Below are positions 1 through 5,999 of a DNA stretch of 6,143 nt, in pieces. The translations under genes and the position numbers were made by a program. The DNA comes from an uncultured Collinsella sp. (GTDB taxonomy: Bacteria; Actinomycetota; Coriobacteriia; Coriobacteriales; Coriobacteriaceae). Within the stretch, counting starts at the first letter, position 1. Each line of letters starts with the position of its first letter. The DNA is taken from NCBI GenBank assembly GCA_900757385.1, contig CAAENO010000006.1:1-6143 (forward strand), given 5' to 3'. Under the pieces are notes generated by a model that made no database searches, was not told where the DNA came from, and worked only from the letters and a program-made list of their open reading frames with translations.

Positions 1-477
1 CGTTCTGTTGAGCAGGCTGTGGTGGATGCCATTGTTGAGGCTGGGCGTATTGCTCCTTCTGCTTGTAATAATCATCCAGCCCGTGTGATGGTGCTGGATA
101 CGCCTGAGCTGTTGGAGAAGGCTGCTGCTTGTCAGCCTCGGTTTGCTCGTGATGGGTCTATCTTTGGAGCTCCGCTTGTCTTCCTTATTTGCAGCGTTAC
201 CGATGATGCTTGGGTGCGCCCGTATGACCAGATGAATTCCAGTGAAATCGATACGTCCATCGTGTGCGACCAGATGATGATGGAGGCCACCGAGCAGGGC
301 CTGGGAACGTGCTGGGTATGCCATTTTAAGCCTGAGGTGGCACAGGAGCAGTTCAATCTGCCCAAGGGCGTCTATCCCTATCACATGCTCGTCTGTGGCT
401 ATCCCGCCGACCACATCGCCGATCCCGAGCATCGCGAGGCCCGCACTATTCCCCTCTCCAACTTCCTCCTCAAGTAG
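1..477 (+). CDS. Nitroreductase family protein (FMN-dependent), 5'-truncated by the window edge
   Basis: This is the C-terminal 158 codons of a short nitroreductase-fold flavoprotein, a family that uses NAD(P)H and FMN to reduce nitroaromatics, quinones or related acceptors in the cytosol. The reading frame is open from base 1, which begins Arg-Ser (the typical FMN phosphate-binding 'RRS' region), so about 10-15 N-terminal residues probably lie outside. The GTG codons near base 19 are internal valines, not starts. Visible hallmarks are AGRIAPSACNNHPAR (about residues 14-28, the FMN-binding segment), GAPLVFLICS near residue 56, the helix MMMEATEQGLGTCWVCHF around residues 92-109, and a late GYP motif. 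The length fits the short (about 170 residue) subfamily. It ends with TAG at 475-477, followed by its own terminator, and converges on divIVA. The substrate cannot be told from sequence. Codon usage changes markedly near base 200 (see findings). Confidence 0.9.
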   Translation, partial: RSVEQAVVDAIVEAGRIAPSACNNHPARVMVLDTPELLEKAAACQPRFARDGSIFGAPLVFLICSVTDDAWVRPYDQMNSSEIDTSIVCDQMMMEATEQGLGTCWVCHFKPEVAQEQFNLPKGVYPYHMLVCGYPADHIADPEHREARTIPLSNFLLK

Positions 478-520
478 TTTTTAGACATACCTTAAAATCT
501 ACCTTTTACCACGCGCCCTT

Positions 521-564
521 CGCCGAGTTCTGTCCTATCGCATGCAGAGCTCGGCGTTTTGTTT
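521..564 (+). terminator. Intrinsic terminator of the nitroreductase gene
   Basis: A 12-bp stem pairs 521-532 (CGCCGAGTTCTG) with 545-556 (CAGAGCTCGGCG). All pairs are Watson-Crick except one G-U wobble (528/549). The loop is 12 nt and the T-rich run TTTTGTTT follows at 557-564. It lies 43 bases after the nitroreductase stop. The minus-strand side has no U-tract, so it acts on plus-strand transcripts only. Confidence 0.88.
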
Positions 565-584
565 CCCAACCCGTATACAGCCAC

Positions 585-613
585 AAAAAAGGAGCCCGCA
601 GGTGCGAGCTCCT
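585..613 (-). terminator. Intrinsic terminator of divIVA / the division cluster
   Basis: Read on the minus strand, a 10-bp stem (613-604 with 599-590, one G-U wobble) with a 4-nt loop is followed by a run of six U from 590 to 585. It lies about 30 bases beyond the divIVA stop. It is back to back with the plus-strand terminator, so the two converging transcription units are insulated by independent hairpins rather than one bidirectional one. Confidence 0.9.
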
Positions 614-642
614 CTTACGGACACTAGATTGTAGTTCTGGTG

Positions 643-1320
643 TTAGTCCAGGTCGTCGGCGGCAAAGTTGTCGATCGGGGCGAAGGGATCGGCCACGGGG
701 ACAACCGGATCGGCGACGGGCAGCGGCTCGGCGGCGGGAACGGTCACCGCGGGAGAAGCGGCAGAACCGACCGGCGTGGAGGCCATGAGGTCGGCCGGGA
801 AGGAGTTCTGGGCGTCGTCCATAAAGTGCTGGATGAGCTTGAGATACTCGGCCTTGAACTCCTCGCGGGAAGCCTTCAGACGGTCGATTTCCTCGAGCTC
901 GGCCTGCTTCTCGGTCAGAGCCTGGCGGATAACCTCGCGGGCCTTGGCGTCAGCCTCGTTGCGGATGCGATCAGCGTTCTCGTTGGCGTCGTTGACAATT
1001 GCCTCGGCGGTCTGCTGGGCAGCGATCAGGGCAGCGGAGATCTGACGCTCCTGAGCGGAGAAGTCAGGGGCGGGAGCAGCCACAGGAGCAGCGGGAACGG
1101 CCTGAGCGGCGGTATCCTGGGCCTGGGCAAGCTGAGCCTGCGCGTCGGCAAGCTGCTGCTCGGTGGCGGTCAGGCGACCCTTAAGATCAACGATCTTGGC
1201 AAGCATAGCGTCAACCTCGGAGGACAGCGTCTCCAAGAAGACGTCGACCTCGGCAGGATCGTAGCCACGCTTGGCCTCAGAGAAAGTCTGAGCCTGGATG
1301 TCTGCAGGGGTAATAGCCAT
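643..1320 (-). CDS. divIVA: DivIVA-domain polar scaffold protein
   Basis: This 225-residue DivIVA/Wag31-type coiled-coil protein should bind curved membrane at poles and septa and recruit cell-wall or division factors. The N-terminal DivIVA motif is clear: TPADIQAQTFSEAKRGYD followed by an EVDVFLE segment (residues 4-30). Position 17, the membrane-inserting Phe in Bacillus subtilis, is Lys here, followed by conserved R18-G19-Y20, as in the actinobacterial 'KRGY' form. A first coiled coil spans about 32-70, a Pro/Ala linker about 72-86, a longer Ala/Glu/Gln-rich coiled coil about 88-170, and a disordered Pro/Val/Ala/Asp tail about 175-225 with two PVADP units. The start ATG at 1320 has an AAGGAG site 7 nt upstream. 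It is the last gene of the yggS-sepF-yggT-divIVA run, 61 bases after yggT, and a strong terminator follows. The family assignment is secure; whether it drives polar growth or mainly division is inference. Confidence 0.95.
   Translation of the reverse strand: MAITPADIQAQTFSEAKRGYDPAEVDVFLETLSSEVDAMLAKIVDLKGRLTATEQQLADAQAQLAQAQDTAAQAVPAAPVAAPAPDFSAQERQISAALIAAQQTAEAIVNDANENADRIRNEADAKAREVIRQALTEKQAELEEIDRLKASREEFKAEYLKLIQHFMDDAQNSFPADLMASTPVGSAASPAVTVPAAEPLPVADPVVPVADPFAPIDNFAADDLD
682..723 (-). repeat. Short in-frame repeat coding PVADP twice in the DivIVA tail
   Basis: Two imperfect copies of a 15-base unit at 720-706 and 699-685 (minus strand), 21 bases apart, encode Pro-Val-Ala-Asp-Pro at residues 201-205 and 208-212. 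The copies differ at two bases, both synonymous (third-base changes in the Val and last Pro codons), so the peptide is identical in both. This may be a small tandem expansion in a disordered tail or a short linear motif repeated for binding; the sequence alone cannot separate these. Confidence 0.5.
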
Positions 1321-1381
1321 AACAAGTCTCCTTTTTCATCGCCTCGGCGCTACACGCCCGACGTAAGTTACTAAGTCAGTT

Positions 1382-1669
1382 CTATACGAGTATACCTATA
1401 AGAAGCTGCAGAATCAGCCTCTGCACCAACTGCAACGCAATAATCGCAACGACCGGCGAAAAATCAACGCCGCCCATCGGCGGGATAAACCGACGAAAGA
1501 GGTTGAGCCACGGGCCGCAGACGCTATCGAGCACTGCAGCGATATCCTGCAGCAGGCCGCCCTGCTTCATGGGAATCCACGTCATAAAGCAATAGACCAC
1601 GATGAGCGTGGAGTAGAAGTTGAACAGCGTGTTGACCAGCTGGACAATGGTGTAGATGTTGATGAGAAT
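1382..1669 (-). CDS. yggT: YggT/YlmG family small membrane protein with a probable non-canonical start
   Basis: This is a small integral membrane protein of the YggT (YlmG) family, found with sepF in Gram-positives and implicated in division or envelope organisation. Read from 1669 it has 95 residues: TM1 about 5-28, a short loop with MTWIP, the family core PWLNLFRRFIPP followed by MGGVDFSP (about residues 53-72), then TM2 about 73-94. The stop is TAG. Start choice: in this frame the sepF stop TAA (1687-1685) is followed by ACC CAA GAC GAG GAG ATT CTC ATC AAC, with no ATG, GTG or TTG before an internal GTG at 1600. That GTG would cut off most of TM1 and has no ribosome site. A GAGGAG sequence (1675-1670) directly precedes ATT (1669) and sits 6 nt before ATC (1663). 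I give 1669 as the outer limit; ATC at 1663 (93 residues) has the best spacing. The family is certain, the exact start is not. Confidence 0.85.
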   Translation of the reverse strand: MLINIYTIVQLVNTLFNFYSTLIVVYCFMTWIPMKQGGLLQDIAAVLDSVCGPWLNLFRRFIPPMGGVDFSPVVAIIALQLVQRLILQLLIGILV

Positions 1670-1675
1670 CTCCTC
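1670..1675 (-). promoter_or_regulatory. Shine-Dalgarno sequence of yggT that decides its start
   Basis: GAGGAG on the minus strand lies 9 bases after the sepF stop codon and in the only purine-rich stretch before yggT. Its distance to ATC at 1663 is 6 nt, the usual optimum. It touches ATT at 1669, which makes ATT less favourable on spacing. No comparable site precedes the internal GTG at 1600. Confidence 0.6.
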
Positions 1676-1684
1676 GTCTTGGGT

Positions 1685-2407
1685 TTACTTAAGGTAGCCG
1701 TCGGCACGAAGCTTCTTGAGGTCCGAATCCTTAACCTCGCAGCCGGCGGGCAGCACCATGAATACGCGATCGCCCACTTCTTTGACCGTGGCGCCCAGGC
1801 CACAGGCAAAGCCATAGCTAAAGTCCAGGACGCGCTTGGCGACCTCGGTGCGAACGCCAACAAAAATCAGTGCGACAGGCTGCTTGGTGCGAACGCGGCG
1901 CACCACGGTCTCCACGTCGTCATAGCTCTCGGGGCGCAGGACATAGGCCGGCAGCTGCGGCGTGGCGTTGATGATATTGCTCGCATAGGCCGAGGCATCG
2001 CTCGGTGCAGGCGCGGGTGCAGCGGCGGCACGGGCGCGGGTGTTCTCGGCGTAGCTCGACGGCGTGTCATAGGCACCAGGACGATAACCGCTCGCAACGC
2101 TGTCCTGCGAGCGCGAAGGCGGGTTATACGTCGTGGCATGGCGGGAGTCATCGCCGACCAGCTGACCGGAGCGCGTATACACGGCAACCGACTCAGCTTC
2201 ACCGCGGCGCGTCTGACCAAGCAGGCCGTTGCTCGGCTCGTCTTGGGTGTAGAAGCCCTCGCCCGAAGCACCGCTGTAGCCGTTGCCCTGATAACTATCG
2301 TCATAGCCGTCATCGTAGCCGTAGTCGTCGTCCTGGCCATAACCCTGGTCGTAACCCTGCTGGCCGCCCAGGTGCATCTTATTTTTAATCTCGTCAAGGA
2401 AGCCCAT
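1685..2407 (-). CDS. sepF: Cell division protein SepF
   Basis: This 240-residue SepF should tether FtsZ to the membrane and help align the Z-ring. The N-terminal MGFLDEIKNKM forms the expected amphipathic membrane-binding helix. A long low-complexity linker follows: Tyr/Gly/Asp/Gln-rich at about 15-55, then Ser/Pro/Ala-rich to about 140. The SepF domain occupies about 145-230: PAYVLRPESYDDVETVVRRV, VALIFVGVRTEVAKRVLDF, GFACGLGATVKEVGDRVFMV, then LPAGCEV. The start was placed at ATG 2407, not at GTG 2458, because the membrane helix begins there and AGAGGA lies 7 nt upstream. The domain is typical, while the roughly 130-residue linker makes the protein longer than the usual 150-200. It lies 60 bases after yggS and in the same frame as yggT, only 15 bases ahead of the possible yggT start, which suggests coupled translation. 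Confidence 0.95.
   Translation of the reverse strand: MGFLDEIKNKMHLGGQQGYDQGYGQDDDYGYDDGYDDSYQGNGYSGASGEGFYTQDEPSNGLLGQTRRGEAESVAVYTRSGQLVGDDSRHATTYNPPSRSQDSVASGYRPGAYDTPSSYAENTRARAAAAPAPAPSDASAYASNIINATPQLPAYVLRPESYDDVETVVRRVRTKQPVALIFVGVRTEVAKRVLDFSYGFACGLGATVKEVGDRVFMVLPAGCEVKDSDLKKLRADGYLK
2273..2365 (-). repeat. Tyr/Gly/Asp codon repeat in the SepF linker
   Basis: Codons for about residues 15-45 of SepF use a small alphabet (Tyr, Gly, Asp, Gln, Ser, Asn), with repeated GY, YD and DDGYDD-like units. At DNA level, near-copies of a 'cgtagccgt / catagccgt' word recur on the plus strand around 2300-2325 and 'ataaccctgg / gtaaccctg' around 2339-2359. The array is degenerate and of the kind that changes length by slippage. 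Confidence 0.6.
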
Positions 2408-2467
2408 GGTTGTGTCCTCTCGCGGTTTAGTGCAGGCGCCCCGATAATCAGTGCGCACTTCAGAGCC

Positions 2468-3205
2468 TTATTTTACTGCAAACTCCGGGCTAAATACTAC
2501 CCTGCCCAGGCGAACGAGCGTAGAGCCCTCCTCAAGGGCAGGCTCAAAGTCCTCGCTCATGCCGCAGGAAAGCTCAGGCAGGTTCAAATCGGGATGCGCC
2601 GCCTCCAGCTCATCCCTCAGCTCACGAAGCCCCGCAAAGGTGCGGCGTGCCACATCCTTATTCCCCCGGGGCGCCATAGTCATAAGCCCCTGTACGCAAA
2701 TTCCCTCAAGTTCCGCAAGCTCACCCGCGGCGGCGCGAATCTCATCGGGCGAAAAGCCTCCCTTCGACTCCTCACCACTCACATTGACCTCGATGAGCAC
2801 ACGCTGGGGGCCGGCGAGCTCGCCTGCCTCAATCTTGCGGACAGCACGGCTCGAGATCGCCTGTGCCAGATGCAGCGAACCCACCGAGTGAATCAGCTCG
2901 GCTGAGCCCAGCACCGCATTGATCTTATTGGTCTGCAGGTTGCCGATCATATCGAAGCGCACCTCGGGCAGCTCCTGATGCTCCGCCAGACCCGTGAGCT
3001 TGCGAACCAGCTCCTGCGGGCGGTTCTCGGCAAAATGGCGATACCCCGCCTGGATGGCAGCAACAGTCTCATCGACACCAACGGTCTTGGACACGGCAAT
3101 GAGGCGCGCGGCGTCGTGGGGGCGGCCCGCGCGATCGAGCGCCGCATAAAAACGTTCCAGAATCTGCTCGCGGCGAGCGCGCATCAAATCCAAATAGTTA
3201 TCCAT
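2468..3205 (-). CDS. yggS: YggS/YlmE family PLP homeostasis protein
   Basis: This 245-residue cytosolic pyridoxal-5'-phosphate-binding protein of the YggS/YlmE/PROSC family buffers PLP and influences amino-acid and vitamin B6 balance; it has no proven catalytic reaction. Family blocks appear in order: LIAVSKTV with the PLP Schiff-base lysine at K40, HFAENRPQE (58-66), FDMIGNLQTNKI (84-95), LIHSVGSLHLA (105-114), VLIEVNVSGEESKGGF (137-151), GLMTMAPRG (173-181), LSCGMSEDF (212-220), and EEGSTLVRLGRVVF (225-238), the phosphate-binding end. The length matches the family. The ATG at 3205 was chosen over an open extension to 3289 because GGAGG lies 9 nt upstream and the added 28 residues match no family feature and cross a hairpin. 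It is the first gene of the sepF-yggT-divIVA run, a placement common in Firmicutes and Actinomycetota. Confidence 0.95.
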   Translation of the reverse strand: MDNYLDLMRARREQILERFYAALDRAGRPHDAARLIAVSKTVGVDETVAAIQAGYRHFAENRPQELVRKLTGLAEHQELPEVRFDMIGNLQTNKINAVLGSAELIHSVGSLHLAQAISSRAVRKIEAGELAGPQRVLIEVNVSGEESKGGFSPDEIRAAAGELAELEGICVQGLMTMAPRGNKDVARRTFAGLRELRDELEAAHPDLNLPELSCGMSEDFEPALEEGSTLVRLGRVVFSPEFAVK

Positions 3206-3214
3206 TGCCAATCG

Positions 3215-3219
3215 CCTCC
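3215..3219 (-). promoter_or_regulatory. Ribosome binding site of yggS that decides its start
   Basis: GGAGG on the minus strand, 9 nt before ATG at 3205, supports the 245-residue product over the 84-base upstream extension. Confidence 0.7.
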
Positions 3220-3252
3220 GCTGACAGCCAAACAAGTAGTCCCATGCTAACG

Positions 3253-3287
3253 CAAGAGCGCGGCCCCGCATGTGCAAGGCCGCGCTC
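3253..3287 (-). terminator. Perfect hairpin between phoU and yggS, weak terminator or attenuator
   Basis: GAGCGCGGCC (3256-3265) and GGCCGCGCTC (3278-3287) form a perfect 10-bp GC-rich stem with a 12-nt loop, 37 bases beyond the phoU stop. On the minus strand it is followed by TTGCGTT, a poor U-tract, so termination is probably partial. On the plus strand there is no U-tract. It may end the pst-phoU message, stabilise its 3' end, or let some transcription through into yggS. No convincing promoter could be assigned in the about 48 bases between hairpin and yggS start. Confidence 0.6.
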
Positions 3288-3324
3288 ACTTAGGTATTTA
3301 CAATCTTTCGACGAACGGGGCTAC

Positions 3325-4182
3325 TTACTCCTCGTCGTCCTCGCCATCGTCCTCGTCCTCAAGATGATCGAGCAGGTAGCGAAGACCCTCGCTGACCTCG
3401 TTGGCGGGCACCTTGGCAACGTAACGCGCGTCGACGGCGGGCCTCATGATAACACCCTCGCCCGAAGGCACGCGCATGCTCTCGAGCTCATCCTCGTCCA
3501 CACGGGCGATATCGCCGGCGTTCATACGCTGACCAGTCAACAGGAAGGTCAGACGGCAAGCGGCATCGATGGAAATGGAAGCGATGCGATCGAGGTAGCG
3601 CGAAACCATGATGGCGCGGCGCAGGTCGTCATAGTTGCTGTCGTCGTCCATAAAGTCGCCCGTATCCATACGGTTAAAGGTGCGGAAGAACTTCTCGTAG
3701 GCAGCGTGCACTGGCTCGTCCTCGACGGCCAGGTTGCAGATGATGGACATATCATTGGTGACGAGCGCAGAAAGCGAAGAGCCCAGCACCTGGTAGACGG
3801 CCTCAGCCTCGGCCTCAACCGTGCCGACAAGCTCCTTGGGCAGCGAGATGTCGGCCTTGATCATATGACGCGTGGCACGGCAGATCTGACGGACCTTATC
3901 GGTCATGCGCTGCAGGTTAAAGTCGACGTAGATGATCGTCTGAAGCAGGCGGAAGTCGGAGGCGACCGGTGACTGCGTGGCGATCAGGTTGTAGCAGACG
4001 GCCTCCAGGTTGGCGCAGCGCGCGTCAATCGAAAGCGTGCGCTTCTTGGTCTTGGTGGCGAGCTTGCGGTCGTCGGTCACATAGGCCTTCACGGCATCGT
4101 GGAGGGCCAGATCGACGGCCTCATAGATGCTCAGCATCTCGTGACGGGCCTCGACGAGCTGACGGGAAAACAGTTTGCGCAT
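3325..4182 (-). CDS. phoU: Phosphate uptake regulator PhoU with an extended acidic C-terminus
   Basis: This 285-residue PhoU-type protein is made of two three-helix-bundle repeats. It normally restrains the Pst transporter and conveys its state to phosphate signalling. Repeat 1 covers about residues 10-110, with SPVASDFRLLQTIIYVDFNL (71-90) the clearest match to the family 'QPVARDLR' block. Repeat 2 covers about 120-220, with LAVEDEPVHAAYEKFFRTF and RRAIMVSRYLDRIASISIDA. The metal-site motifs, usually E-x3-D in each repeat, read Q91-x3-D95 and D198-x3-S202, so each has lost one acidic residue. Beyond about residue 225 lies an extra region of some 60 residues ending in an acidic run (LEDEDDGEDDEE); classic PhoU is about 215-240 long. 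ATG 4182 has GGAG 6 nt upstream. It follows pstB after a 92-base spacer, the standard pst operon order. The family call is strong; retained metal binding is doubtful. Confidence 0.93.
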   Translation of the reverse strand: MRKLFSRQLVEARHEMLSIYEAVDLALHDAVKAYVTDDRKLATKTKKRTLSIDARCANLEAVCYNLIATQSPVASDFRLLQTIIYVDFNLQRMTDKVRQICRATRHMIKADISLPKELVGTVEAEAEAVYQVLGSSLSALVTNDMSIICNLAVEDEPVHAAYEKFFRTFNRMDTGDFMDDDSNYDDLRRAIMVSRYLDRIASISIDAACRLTFLLTGQRMNAGDIARVDEDELESMRVPSGEGVIMRPAVDARYVAKVPANEVSEGLRYLLDHLEDEDDGEDDEE

Positions 4183-4274
4183 GGTTCACTCCAATCAGTT
4201 GGGTGCGGTCATGCCGCCCGCACAGTGAATACGCACCGGACTAGGTCCGATCGGCTTGGGACTAGTCGCACCGA
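4183..4274 (-). other. pstB-phoU spacer with small hairpins
   Basis: This 92-base gap is unusually long for an otherwise tight operon. On the minus strand it can form CGGAC/GTCCG with a 3-nt loop (4249-4237), GTGCGG/CCGCAC with a 9-nt loop (4223-4203) and a small CCAA/TTGG hairpin (4202-4191) whose 3' arm adjoins the phoU GGAG site. None has a U-tract. They could be RNA-processing or stability elements that set phoU levels apart from pstB, but each is short and may be chance. Confidence 0.3.
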
Positions 4275-5078
<804 letters not shown>

Positions 5079-5090
5079 GGGACTCCTTAA

Positions 5091-5996
5091 CTAGCGACGC
5101 TTGCGCGACAGGAAGCGCGCAAACAGGTTGAAGGCCAGAATGATCACCATCAGCAAGAGCGCGGTGCCGTAGGCTGCGTTCATGTTGATGCCGTCGTTGG
5201 CAAGCAGGTACAGGTGAACCGTCATGGGGCGGCCGGAATCGAGCGGCGAGATAGGTAGATTGATGGCCTGGCCCATGGTGTAGAGCACCACGGCGGTCTC
5301 GCCAATGGCACGGCCGATGGCAAGGACAATGCCCGTGGCAATACGGCCAAAGGCAGAAGGAAGCACGATCTTGGAGACAACCTGCCACTTGGTGGCGCCC
5401 AGGCCGTACGCGCCCCAACGGATATAGCGCGGGACGGCGCGAATGGCCTCTTCGGTGGTGCGCATGACAATGGGAAGCATCAAGAGCGCGAGCGCCAGAG
5501 CGGCCGAGACCATCGAAAGGCCCAGACCCATAGCCTCGACAAACAAGGCGTAGCCAAACAGGCCCATAACGATGGAGGGCACCGAGGCCAAAGCGTCAGC
5601 AGCGTAGCGAATGAGCTCGACGATCTTGCCCTGCTTGGCGTACTCGGCCAGATAGACGGCTGCCAGCACAGCGATCGGCGTGCAGATAAGCATGGCGAGC
5701 GCCGTCACATAGACGGTCGAGACGATCGTGGGCCAAATACCGCCCTCGGCGTTGACGCCCTGGGGCCAACCGAAGATAAAGTCGAGCGAGATGTGTGGCA
5801 GGCCGTTGATGACCACGTAGGCGATGATAGCGACCAGCACCAGCGTGGTGATGTATGCCGCGGCACGGAACACGCCAAGCATGATCTTGTTGGACAGGTC
5901 CTTGTTGATGCGGCCCTTCTTGCCGTGGGAAAGGGCACGCTTGATGCGCTCGCGCGACGAGGTCGTATCGACCGTCGTGTCAACGGAATCGGACAT
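5091..5996 (-). CDS. pstA: Phosphate ABC transporter permease PstA
   Basis: This 301-residue membrane subunit pairs with PstC to form the phosphate channel. A hydrophilic, charged N-terminus (1-40) precedes TM1 (about 43-64). The periplasmic GLPHISLDFIFGWPQG region and IWPTIVSTVYVT lead into TM2 (about 91-118), then TM3 and TM4 (about 138-178), the cytoplasmic coupling region around TTEEAIRAVPRYIRWGAYGL (180-199) and GATKWQVVSKIVLP (200-213, the EAA-type loop that contacts PstB), TM5 (about 219-240, with GRAIGETA), and TM6 (about 272-294). The C-terminus is basic (SRKRR). Length and motifs match PstA of the Pst system. ATG 5996 has a GAGGGGG ribosome site 6 nt upstream that overlaps the end of pstC, whose stop is 3 bases away, implying translational coupling. 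It is followed closely by pstB. Confidence 0.97.
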   Translation of the reverse strand: MSDSVDTTVDTTSSRERIKRALSHGKKGRINKDLSNKIMLGVFRAAAYITTLVLVAIIAYVVINGLPHISLDFIFGWPQGVNAEGGIWPTIVSTVYVTALAMLICTPIAVLAAVYLAEYAKQGKIVELIRYAADALASVPSIVMGLFGYALFVEAMGLGLSMVSAALALALLMLPIVMRTTEEAIRAVPRYIRWGAYGLGATKWQVVSKIVLPSAFGRIATGIVLAIGRAIGETAVVLYTMGQAINLPISPLDSGRPMTVHLYLLANDGINMNAAYGTALLLMVIILAFNLFARFLSRKRR

Positions 5997-5999
5997 AGC

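Noticed and set aside
640..1374. Plus-strand open frame (244 codons) opposite divIVA
   Set aside because: Gly/Leu/Arg-rich antisense shadow of a clear DivIVA coding region, with no motif and no ribosome site that I can see.
1389..1416. TATACT (1394-1389, minus strand) as a -10 box for a divIVA promoter, with TGATTC 16 bases upstream
   Set aside because: The -35 match is poor, it overlaps the end of yggT, and one six-base match is expected by chance; not enough to annotate.
2408..2458. Upstream GTG start for sepF (17 extra residues)
   Set aside because: The conserved SepF membrane helix starts exactly at ATG 2407, which has its own AGAGGA site; the extension looks like translated spacer.
1679..2905. 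Long plus-strand open frame (408 codons) opposite sepF and yggS
   Set aside because: It spans two well-identified minus-strand genes, has Ala/Val/Leu/Arg-rich composition typical of an antisense GC-rich shadow, and shows no family motif.
3206..3289. Upstream ATG start for yggS (28 extra residues)
   Set aside because: It runs through the phoU-yggS hairpin, matches nothing in the family, and ATG 3205 has GGAGG in front.
4238..4265. Two GGACTAG copies spaced 21 bases apart in the pstB-phoU spacer, as a possible Pho-type operator
   Set aside because: It does not resemble known PHO boxes, lies inside the operon, and a 7-base repeat in 92 bases is not rare by chance.
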